Assembly: GCA_913058145.1 (NCBI GenBank)
Contig: CAJXQM010000002.1
Location: 62,001-126,000, forward strand
From: an uncultured Colwellia sp.
GTDB taxonomy: Bacteria; Pseudomonadota; Gammaproteobacteria; Enterobacterales; Alteromonadaceae
Reading direction: 5' to 3'
Length of the DNA: 64,000 nt
Positions 8,594 through 16,018 of this stretch are shown piece after piece. The notes under the pieces were generated by a model. The model was not told the origin of the DNA. It was given only the letters and a program-made list of their open reading frames with translations, and did no database searches. Position 1 is the first letter of the stretch. Each line of letters opens with the position of its first letter. The position numbers and the translations under genes were made by a program.

Positions 8594-9280
8594 ATGTCAT
8601 CACTCGATTTGTATTATTGGACTACGCCAAATGGCCATAAAATCACCATCTTCTTAGAAGAGGCTGGCCTGCCTTATAATTTATATCCCATTGATATTAA
8701 TAAAGGCGATCAATTTACTCCCGAGTTTCTCGCGATAAGCCCTAACAATCGTATCCCTGCGTTGGTTGATCCAACGGCAAACGATGGTGATAAATCTTTA
8801 TCTATTTTTGAGTCTGGTGCTATTTTAGAATACTTAGCGGATAAGACCGGAACCTTTTTACCTCAATCGGGCGCTGCACGTTACGACGTATTGCAGTGGT
8901 TGTACTGGCAGATTGGTGGTTTGGGTCCTATGGCCGGACAAAACCATCATTTTTCGCAGTATGCAACCGAAAAAATTCCTTATGCTATTAACCGTTATGT
9001 CAATGAAACAAGCCGTTTATACGGTGTGTTAAACAAGCAATTAGCCGATAAATCGTTTGTTACTGGGGAGTATTCCATTGCAGATATGGCAAGTTATCCG
9101 TGGATACGTTCTTATGAAAAACAGGGCCAAAACCTTAATGATTTCCCTAATGTTAAAGCATGGTTTGAACGTATGTCGGCGCGTCCAGCGGTGATTCAGG
9201 CTTATGCCAAAGCAGATACGATGAATAGTGGCTCTGCAGTCAGTGAAGCAGGTAAGTTGATTCTATTCGGGCAAAAATAA
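8594..9280 (+). CDS. Glutathione S-transferase, Nu-class/YfcG-like
   Basis: 228 residues. The thioredoxin-like N-terminal domain has the YfcG/YghU-type active-site turn (WTTPNGHK, with Thr/Asn rather than Tyr or Ser). The cis-Pro region is NNRIPAL and the glutathione gamma-Glu site is FESGAILEYLA. A helical C-terminal domain follows from about residue 95. Family members act as glutathione-dependent disulfide oxidoreductases or peroxidases in the cytosol. It is the first gene after the twin operators, so it is probably induced when the divergent TetR protein is released. The start is ATG with AAGGA upstream. Confidence 0.85.
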   Translation: MSSLDLYYWTTPNGHKITIFLEEAGLPYNLYPIDINKGDQFTPEFLAISPNNRIPALVDPTANDGDKSLSIFESGAILEYLADKTGTFLPQSGAARYDVLQWLYWQIGGLGPMAGQNHHFSQYATEKIPYAINRYVNETSRLYGVLNKQLADKSFVTGEYSIADMASYPWIRSYEKQGQNLNDFPNVKAWFERMSARPAVIQAYAKADTMNSGSAVSEAGKLILFGQK

Positions 9281-9371
9281 TAAATAAAATCACACATACA
9301 CTTATATTTAATCAAGCAGTACATAGAAAAATAGTACATAAACAACACACAACCCATTTGAAGGAAAGATC

Positions 9372-10073
9372 ATGACGATTACACTTTATGAATTAGCAGG
9401 CGCAGATCGTAGCCTACGTTTTGCACCACACTGTTGGAAGACTAAATTAGCTTTAGTACATAAGCAGCTTAGCCATAAAACAGAGCCAGTTTGGTTTACT
9501 GAAAAAGAAAAATTTGCCGTGTCTGAGCAACCTTTATTGCCAGTGATTACTGATGGCGATAAGGTCGTTAGTGATTCATGGACTATCGCTGAATATTTAG
9601 AAGCTAAATACCCTGACGCACCAAGCTTATTTGCCAATGATAAAGCTAAAACAAAAGCTGAGTCGTTTCATCTGTGGGTATCTACTGTTTTGTCTAAGCA
9701 TATTCCAGGAATTCTTATTTTAGATCTCTATAATATTCTTTCAGACCAAGATCAACAATATTTTCGTCGTACTAGAGAAGAGAAAATCGGTAAAACTTTA
9801 GAAGAGTTTGCCGCTACCCCAGAACAACATATTCAAGGATTACAAGCTGAGCTTGATTATGTAAGAGAGTTATTGGCGACTAATAACTATTTAGGTGGCG
9901 ATAAGCCAGACTATAGCGATATTTGTTTGCTCGGTACCTTCTTGTGGATTGCCACTTCAGGCATTACAGAGTTCTTAGAAAATGACGATGTGGTTTATGC
10001 TTGGTATCAGCGTATGTTAAGCGATTACAGCGAAGTGATTCCAAAGTCGGTCGTCGCTTCAGCGTTATCATAG
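9372..10073 (+). CDS. Glutathione S-transferase family protein (beta-etherase/LigE-like N-terminus)
   Basis: 233 residues. The N-terminal thioredoxin-like domain starts LYELAGADRSLRFAPHCWKTKLAL, a pattern seen in the LigE/beta-etherase-like GST group. The LLPVITDGDKVVSDSWTIAEYLE region supplies the cis-Pro and the Ser of the gamma-glutamyl site. A helical C-terminal domain follows. It lies 91 bp downstream of the first GST with its own GAAGGAAAG ribosome site, and likely shares the TetR-controlled transcript. The substrate is unknown; the two GSTs belong to different classes, so this is not a recent duplication. Confidence 0.8.
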   Translation: MTITLYELAGADRSLRFAPHCWKTKLALVHKQLSHKTEPVWFTEKEKFAVSEQPLLPVITDGDKVVSDSWTIAEYLEAKYPDAPSLFANDKAKTKAESFHLWVSTVLSKHIPGILILDLYNILSDQDQQYFRRTREEKIGKTLEEFAATPEQHIQGLQAELDYVRELLATNNYLGGDKPDYSDICLLGTFLWIATSGITEFLENDDVVYAWYQRMLSDYSEVIPKSVVASALS

Positions 10074-10301
10074 AGATAAAAAGATTCGCTAAAAGGCATA
10101 AAGAGTTTTTGTATCTATATGCCTTATTAATAACTAGTTCAGTATCATTAGCCTTGTTATACGCTAGTATCTTTTTTAATACTGTTCCTTATCACATTAG
10201 TTTGGCTCTTCATCAGTTTAAATAAATCCTATTTATTATCACCAACTTCAAAATAGTGACTTATGCCGCTACTGGCCAATGAAAGAGATTAAGGCTTACG
10301 T

Positions 10302-11327
10302 TTAAAAGCCTTCTAACACGATTTTTCCTATTGATTTACCTAATTCAAGTTCTTCATGCGCAATTCTTAAATTTTTCGCATTAATTGTTCCTAAATTTTT
10401 ACCCACCGTAGTTTGGATATAACCTTGGTCAATCAATTCAGACACTTTGTTAAGTAAATTATGTTGTTCGCTGATATCTACAGTGTTGAACATTGAACGG
10501 GTAAACATAAACTCCCAATGTAGTGACAAACATTTCGGTTTAAGCTTTCTGATGTCAATCGATTGAGGATCATCAATTAGCGCTATTTTTCCCATTGGGG
10601 CTAACAATTCAACATAGCTATCTAGATATGAATCTGTGTGCGTTAAACTAGCAACATGCGTTACTTGCCCGATATTAAGTTGATTAACTTGTTCCTCTAA
10701 TGGCTTGGAGTGATCAACGACATAATCCGCACCCAATTTTTTCACCCATTTTGCTGAGCTTTCACGAGAGGCGCTAGCAATAACGGTTGCACCTGTTAAT
10801 ACACTTGCTAATTGAACTAAAATTGAGCCTACACCACCCGCTGCGCCAACAATCAAAATCACATCGTTTGATTGCTCTTTTAAGTCAGGAGCCTGTTGCT
10901 TAATGGCCAAACGTTCAAACAATAATTCCCAAGCAGTAATTGACGTTAGCGGTAATGCGGCGGCTTCACTATCGGATAAACTTTTTGGCTTATTACCGAC
11001 AAGTCGTTCATCAACTAATTGATACTCTGCATTACTACCTTGACGATTTAAGTCCCCTGCATAGAACACCCTATCGCCCGGCTGAAAGTTACTTACTGAT
11101 TCACCTATTGCAACAACTTCACCAACAGCATCCCAACCGAGTACTTTGTACTGATCTCCTTCAGGTGAAACATTTTGACGAATCTTACAATCAACGGGAT
11201 TAACCGCGATTGAGCTAACGCGTACTAATAAGTCATGTCCTGATGCAATAGGTTGTGGGAGTTCAATATCGATTAAAGATAATGGGTCGTTGATAGATAA
11301 TGATTGCTTGTAGCCAATTGCTTTCAT
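10302..11327 (-). CDS. Zinc-type alcohol dehydrogenase-like / NADPH:quinone reductase family protein
   Basis: 341 residues of the MDR superfamily. A GroES-like N-terminal domain (VNPVDCKIRQNVSP..., GWDAVGEVVAIGE, FQPGDRVFYAGD) precedes a Rossmann domain with the NADP-binding VGAAGGVGSILVQLA. The structural and catalytic zinc cysteines of true alcohol dehydrogenases are absent, which fits the zinc-independent quinone-reductase or enone-reductase subgroup. It is convergent with the GST pair and reads alone. A role in reducing electrophilic quinones or enals would suit its neighbours, but is inference. Confidence 0.82.
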   Translation of the reverse strand: MKAIGYKQSLSINDPLSLIDIELPQPIASGHDLLVRVSSIAVNPVDCKIRQNVSPEGDQYKVLGWDAVGEVVAIGESVSNFQPGDRVFYAGDLNRQGSNAEYQLVDERLVGNKPKSLSDSEAAALPLTSITAWELLFERLAIKQQAPDLKEQSNDVILIVGAAGGVGSILVQLASVLTGATVIASASRESSAKWVKKLGADYVVDHSKPLEEQVNQLNIGQVTHVASLTHTDSYLDSYVELLAPMGKIALIDDPQSIDIRKLKPKCLSLHWEFMFTRSMFNTVDISEQHNLLNKVSELIDQGYIQTTVGKNLGTINAKNLRIAHEELELGKSIGKIVLEGF

Positions 11328-11541
11328 GTTTATTCTCCTGTTTGTATAAAGGTGATAGTTAGAATTTGTAACTATAACTGGTAATTAAAATTGAGCGTTA
11401 AGGTTCACCGTTAACTTTGGAGTAATAATAGAACTTGATTGATTAGAAAGAAACAACATAATGATGTAAATAATGTCATTACGAAGGTAGAATTGCGTTA
11501 ATCATGTCAACGGCCATTGAAAGTTGTCTAGCAAAAGGTAA

Positions 11542-11811
11542 GTGAAATTTATGGATTATTTTGAACAGTTAAGTGTAAGTAGAGTATCGACAACCATCGA
11601 GATTAAAAAAGCCTATCGTAAACTCGCTAATAAATATCACCCCGATAGAAATGATAGCACGGAAGCCAAAGAAAAATTTCAACTAATTCAACAGGCTTAT
11701 GATGTTATTTCTGATCCAAAAAAGCGTTCTTTATACTTAAAAAACAACTATACCGTAATAACTGATCCCCGAGAAATTACTGATTCTTTTTGGAACAGTG
11801 CTTTAAATTAG
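11542..11811 (+). CDS. Small J-domain protein (DnaJ-like co-chaperone)
   Basis: 89 residues, almost nothing but a J domain: [33 protein letters not shown] with the invariant HPD tripeptide, then helix IV ([15 protein letters not shown]) and a tail of about 20 residues. There is no G/F region, zinc finger or substrate-binding domain, so specificity must come from partner proteins. It heads a run of four same-strand genes with short gaps (58, 105 and 29 bp), the other three of unknown family. It should stimulate a DnaK-type ATPase. Start ATG. Confidence 0.85.
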   Translation: MKFMDYFEQLSVSRVSTTIEIKKAYRKLANKYHPDRNDSTEAKEKFQLIQQAYDVISDPKKRSLYLKNNYTVITDPREITDSFWNSALN

Positions 11812-11869
11812 GCTTTAAATAATATTATCCTCTAGACTTTCTGTTAGACTTTCAATTAGGAAACAATGA

Positions 11870-12331
11870 ATGCAACCTGAAACAAGCTTACCTGATTATT
11901 TAACCGATGATTTTTCTATGTATTTAGAAAATATGATCTCATTAGCTGATCCTGAAAACCCTGATTTATTATCAAATTATTTATCTAATTTATTCGAACA
12001 ATTAAAAAAAATGCCTTTATTATTTAATGGCATGGCTGATCAACTCGCGATGGCGATATCAAGCAAGGTTAGAGTTGATAGCAAAAACCTAGCAAAAGTC
12101 GAACTTACTGATGAACCGTCTTGGGCTGAGATCAAACCATTTGTGGGCGTGCATGCTGATGCTAGAGCCTGTATTTCTGAAATAATGACCCACGCAGAAC
12201 AGGATTTAAAAACAGCCATTTTACTCATTCATTTTTATAATGGTTATGATGCTACTCCTTTAAAAGCAGAAGAAGATGAACATGATCAGCTCGATGAGTA
12301 TGGCTCAAATGATTATGATGAGAACTACTAG
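11870..12331 (+). CDS. Unrecognised acidic protein, J-domain cluster gene 2
   Basis: 153 residues, soluble, no signal peptide. The body is predicted mostly helical (SMYLENMISLAD..., NYLSNLFEQLKKMPLLFNGMADQLAM). It ends in a very acidic tail (EEDEHDQLDEYGSNDYDENY). I do not recognise the family. It follows the J-domain gene by 58 bp and is followed by two more unrecognised acidic proteins, so it probably works with them. The acidic tail could be a charged spacer or a chaperone-interaction peptide; that is speculation. Confidence 0.6.
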   Translation: MQPETSLPDYLTDDFSMYLENMISLADPENPDLLSNYLSNLFEQLKKMPLLFNGMADQLAMAISSKVRVDSKNLAKVELTDEPSWAEIKPFVGVHADARACISEIMTHAEQDLKTAILLIHFYNGYDATPLKAEEDEHDQLDEYGSNDYDENY

Positions 12332-12436
12332 TCTTTGTACTATTTTGACGTAACTAAATCAACAGAACCCATTAAAAAATTTAATTAAGCTATTTACTTA
12401 ACAAACCTATTTTAATAAACATATAAGTTTTAAGGA

Positions 12437-13090
12437 ATGACCTTGACAAAAAATGCATTAATTCTTGCTACCGATATTATTGAACAAGCGCAGCATAGCG
12501 GTAGACGCGCGGGCACCTCATTAGAAAACATTGCTTCTGAACAAGGTGATGAGACCATGCTTGCTGTGTTAACCGAAATGGATATTTTAACTGTCGCTAA
12601 AATTGTTAGAGAGCACGACGCGACTATCCCTTCTATTGCCACCTGGTTAATGGACGCGGAATCAATTAAGCAGCTATTAAACGTTGAACCCTCTTATTGG
12701 CAAAATATGGACGAAGAACACGTATTTTGTGCACAAACTGAAGCACACAGTTTATTAACACAAATATTTCTTTCTTCCGATGATGAAGAAAAACAATTGG
12801 AAGTGTTAACTGCCATTGTTGAAGATGACTTTGGTCTTTTATATTTATCTTTACCGTTTATTGGTCACGATTTTTCAGAATTAGAAGAAGACGAAGAACA
12901 AACGTCTGGCAGTACTGAAGAGTTGTTAATGAAAATAAAATCGCTAAGCGAAGAGGCCTATCATGAAGTCATGACGGTAAGTAGCAATGGTACACTCGAC
13001 AATATTGAAAACGCGTTAAAACAAAATGCCAATAAACAAAGAGTCACCGCTGTTGAAATGGATACCGACGATATGTTCGCGCCACTTTAA
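12437..13090 (+). CDS. Unrecognised acidic protein, J-domain cluster gene 3
   Basis: 217 residues, cytosolic and probably all-helical (NALILATDIIEQAQHSGRR..., ETMLAVLTEMDILTVAKIV). Acidic stretches lie in the middle (LEEDEEQTSGSTEE) and at the C-terminus (VEMDTDDMFAPL). The helical repeats loosely recall HEAT-like or MgtE-N-like bundles, but I cannot assign a family. It is the third gene of the J-domain run, 29 bp before the next gene. The track starts at ATG, preceded by AAGGA. Confidence 0.6.
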   Translation: MTLTKNALILATDIIEQAQHSGRRAGTSLENIASEQGDETMLAVLTEMDILTVAKIVREHDATIPSIATWLMDAESIKQLLNVEPSYWQNMDEEHVFCAQTEAHSLLTQIFLSSDDEEKQLEVLTAIVEDDFGLLYLSLPFIGHDFSELEEDEEQTSGSTEELLMKIKSLSEEAYHEVMTVSSNGTLDNIENALKQNANKQRVTAVEMDTDDMFAPL

Positions 13091-13119
13091 TTTGTTAGGT
13101 TATTTATTAGGATTCATCA

Positions 13120-14040
13120 ATGAAAATTGCAGCGTTAAGAAATCACCCATTTCTACTTTTAGTCTTAAAAGATGGAGAAAGTGAAGGCTATTTTACGCCA
13201 GAATTTATGCATAAAACTAAGCAACAATTATCCGATATGTCGTTGAGAATAGCGTCTGATAACTTGTCGATAATTTATGCCGATCAAATAAAAAAAGGCT
13301 GTGAAATTGTTCTTGGTTTGAGTAACTTAGGTCTATTAGAACTGTGCGATAACAATACGGATAAAGCAAAAGAGTTACTAAAAACCCAAGGTATCGTTTA
13401 TTGCTTTAGAGCCGGTTGGGCAAAGTACACTCAATTAAAAAAAGTATCTCCCTCATATTTTGAAGAGGTCTCGCTCAGTAGTTATGCGTTAGCCATTAAT
13501 GATACGTCTGACATAAGGCTTATGCATACGGCATTGATAAGTGAAGGCTATCAAAGCGCTATGCTGTTAAACGTTTATCAAAGTATTGCTGCCAACTATG
13601 GTGCCAACGCCCTGCTTATTGATACTGATGAAGACGTGTTGATATTTGAATTACAAAAGTTTCTCAATACGGCAATTGCATTGTTGCTTATTGATTGTGA
13701 CAAAAAAATGTTTACTACTACTTTATATCAGCAGTTAAACACTTACCTTACAGTAACTGATAAAGCTGCGCTGCTTATTAAAGTAGACAGTTCCATAGAA
13801 CACTTCATCCAAAAGCTACCGTTATTAACTAGGGAATACCTGCAAGAAGTAGGTTTGTTAGATTTCAACGAGTTAAAGGGGATTATTGATCAACAAGTCA
13901 ATATTTCTATTTATATCCCAGAAATATTAGAACTCCCTATCACGGTTGCCAATGAGCTGAATGGCGATTTTGAGGGGGGTTACGATTTTCATGCTGATGA
14001 TGAAGATGATCTCGCTTATTTAAAGCCTGACGGTCAATAA
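13120..14040 (+). CDS. Unrecognised protein, J-domain cluster gene 4
   Basis: 306 residues, soluble, no recognised motif. The first half is helical (LLLVLKDGESEGYFTPEFMHKTK...). The centre has alternating strands and helices with a DTDEDVLIFEL segment. The C-terminus is acidic (GGYDFHADDEDDLAYLKPDGQ), as in the two preceding proteins. It is the last gene of the run; about 190 bp separate it from the convergent CoA-binding gene. Three consecutive unknown genes with acidic C-termini behind a J-domain protein look like one functional module. Confidence 0.6.
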   Translation: MKIAALRNHPFLLLVLKDGESEGYFTPEFMHKTKQQLSDMSLRIASDNLSIIYADQIKKGCEIVLGLSNLGLLELCDNNTDKAKELLKTQGIVYCFRAGWAKYTQLKKVSPSYFEEVSLSSYALAINDTSDIRLMHTALISEGYQSAMLLNVYQSIAANYGANALLIDTDEDVLIFELQKFLNTAIALLLIDCDKKMFTTTLYQQLNTYLTVTDKAALLIKVDSSIEHFIQKLPLLTREYLQEVGLLDFNELKGIIDQQVNISIYIPEILELPITVANELNGDFEGGYDFHADDEDDLAYLKPDGQ

Positions 14041-14226
14041 GAAGACGCCTAACTTCGCACTTCTTTTTACTTAGCCAGAGAGTATATGTAATGGTCAAAA
14101 AAAAGCATTTAAACTTGAAGAAATTTGGCGTATTCCTCTCCAGTCAAGTTAAAAATAGTACGAAGTTAGAGCTATGTTAAAATTTACGTTGAGTTAACGC
14201 GTAGTTAATACTTGGTTAGTAGATGA

Positions 14227-14682
14227 TTAATCCACTTTAAACGAAAGATTTAACCTAGGTATTTCTATTGCAGGGCATCGATTTACAATAATATTAATAC
14301 CACTTTCTAACGCTAATAATTCTGACTTTATGTCAGTTACCCCTAGTTGTGTCCATATATGGGCAATATTTTCTTGTTTAGCCTCAACCACTATATCTAA
14401 TAGATACTTAGATTGTCGAAACACGTCAATCATATCGATAGATGATGGTATATCCTTTATACAACCATACACCTCACGGTTTAATATTGTTGCCCCCTCA
14501 AGAAGTGGATTAACAGGAAAAACTTGATACCCCTCCTTTATTAGATAAGCCATCACTTTATAACTATCTCGCTCTGGTTTTGAGCTAGCCCCAATCAAAG
14601 CAATAGTTTTGACCTTTTTTAGGGTGTCAATGATGTTATTATCTTCAATCTCATCCCTATCATTAATCAGCTCTAAGCTCAC
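14227..14682 (-). CDS. CoA-binding (succinyl-CoA ligase-like) domain protein
   Basis: A stand-alone CoA_binding_2 Rossmann domain: VKTIALIGASSKPERDSYKVMAYLIKEGYQVFPVNP, then DMIDVFRQ, IAHIWTQLGV and VNRCPAIEIPRL. The track begins at a TTG inside the preceding gene. I prefer the GTG at 14682, two bases after the enoyl-CoA hydratase stop and 7 nt after AAGGG, giving about 151 residues, the normal family length. Tight coupling to the enoyl-CoA hydratase suggests they are translated together. The cellular role of the family is poorly known; it binds CoA or a related nucleotide. Confidence 0.8.
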   Translation of the reverse strand: MSLELINDRDEIEDNNIIDTLKKVKTIALIGASSKPERDSYKVMAYLIKEGYQVFPVNPLLEGATILNREVYGCIKDIPSSIDMIDVFRQSKYLLDIVVEAKQENIAHIWTQLGVTDIKSELLALESGINIIVNRCPAIEIPRLNLSFKVD

Positions 14683-14683
14683 A

Positions 14684-15496
14684 TTAAAGCCCTTTCCATT
14701 GTGGTTCTCTTTTATCAAAAAATGCGCTCACACCTTCATCACACTCATCTGACAACATAGCTTGCAACATAGCCTGACTAGCTGAAATATATGCGTTTTC
14801 AATTGATTCATCTATTTGTTGATAGAAAGCAAGTTTACCCGAATGAATACCCACAGCTGATTTTTGCGCTATTTTATTCGCTAACTTATCAGTTTCTTCT
14901 TTTAAGTTTTCTATTTTTACAACCTTATTCACCAACCCGAAACGCATGGCATCTTCTGCAGAAAACATATCACCTGTTAATGCTATTTCCATCGCATGCT
15001 TACGGTGCATGTTACGGCCTATACCGACCAGTGGCGTGGTACAAAATGTTCCAATATTAACGCCCGGTGCGCAAAATCCAGCTTTGTCTTGAGTAATCGC
15101 TAAATCACACATAGATACCAATTGGCAACCCGCCGCACTTGCCGTGCCTTGCACACAAGCAATAACCACTTTAGGCGATTCAATGAGTGACATCATTAAT
15201 CGTGTGCAGTCATCTAAAACAGTTTTGACTCGTTTGGCATTATCAGGCTCGCAGTTTTTTTTTCTACCTGACATTTCTTTTAAATCATGACCTGCAGAAA
15301 ATACACCTCCCTCACCTGTTATAACAATAACGCGAACGTCATCATTTTCATTCGCTTCATTTATATGCTGATGTAAAGCCCTTAACATAGCTGAAGATAA
15401 TGGGTTTCTTTGTTTCGGACGATTCATAGATAACCAAAGAACATGGTTAGTAGTATTTGTTAAAACATAAGGCTGATTTTCGATGTTTTGAGTCAT
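14684..15496 (-). CDS. Enoyl-CoA hydratase/isomerase family protein (ECHDC3-like)
   Basis: 270 residues of the crotonase fold. The oxyanion-hole segments are present (FSAGHDLKEMSG and the ASAAGCQLVSMCDLAI block). The catalytic region reads APGVNIGTFCTTPLVGIGR instead of the hydratase PE..LG(I/T)IPGAGG motif. It thus lacks the two catalytic Glu of true enoyl-CoA hydratases and matches the ECHDC3-like group with unclear chemistry. The gene is upstream of, and coupled to, the CoA-binding protein. A role in acyl-CoA handling is safe; the exact reaction is not. Confidence 0.82.
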   Translation of the reverse strand: MTQNIENQPYVLTNTTNHVLWLSMNRPKQRNPLSSAMLRALHQHINEANENDDVRVIVITGEGGVFSAGHDLKEMSGRKKNCEPDNAKRVKTVLDDCTRLMMSLIESPKVVIACVQGTASAAGCQLVSMCDLAITQDKAGFCAPGVNIGTFCTTPLVGIGRNMHRKHAMEIALTGDMFSAEDAMRFGLVNKVVKIENLKEETDKLANKIAQKSAVGIHSGKLAFYQQIDESIENAYISASQAMLQAMLSDECDEGVSAFFDKREPQWKGL

Positions 15497-15691
15497 GATT
15501 TTCCTATTGATGATAATTATTCCATATTATTATTTGAGGCTAAGAGTGTTAATAATGACTTGCTAAACAACTAAACACAGTGAGCTATAAGTAGCGAGGA
15601 ACGATAAATAAGTCAAATATCTGCCCCATTACATATCAGTTTTAAACACATTACCACAAATAACTTTCGCTTTCATTTAATGGAAAAGTAA

Positions 15692-16018
15692 ATCCAACTG
15701 AGTATTGTTTTACCTAAGGAGAAAAATCCGAACCCATACCCAAATATCACCCTAAATTTCCGTTATTTTTTCGCTCGTAAAGTTATGTTTGTGAAACATT
15801 CAATGGGCTATATTTGTATGCCCGGTGGTTTTGGTACACTCGATGAGTTTTTTAAAGCGTTAACCCTTGTGCAAACAAATAAAATTTATCCTATACCTAT
15901 AGTGCTATTTGGAACTAAATATTGGGAAGGCTTACTAAGCTGGATTAAAGAGCAACCACTAAAAGCAAGGTTAATGTCACCAATAATGTTTAAACTTATA
16001 CTGCGTTATTATTTTTAG
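15692..16018 (+). pseudogene. Remnant of a LOG-family (lysine decarboxylase-like nucleotide phosphoribohydrolase) gene
   Basis: The frame reads from about 15692, before the track's ATG at 15785, and carries the central and C-terminal LOG motifs: QLSIVLPKEKNPNPYPN, RYFFARKVMF, MPGGFGTLDEFF, ALTLVQTNKIYPIPIVLFG. The N-terminal half, including the first Rossmann strand and the GGxxGxM region, is missing, and a TAA lies directly upstream in frame. The C-terminus loses homology after about MSPIMFKLI and overlaps the last 23 bp of the convergent P-ATPase gene. It is therefore a truncated relic, not a functional gene. Confidence 0.8.

Noticed and set aside
10001-10225. 74-residue ORF whose end reads like a small membrane peptide
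   Set aside because: Most of it overlaps the second GST gene in another frame, and the non-overlapping hydrophobic part has no ATG and no ribosome site.
14091-14177. 28-codon ORF (MVKKKHLNLKKF...) after the J-domain operon
   Set aside because: Too short to judge, no family resemblance, and the spacer is otherwise featureless.
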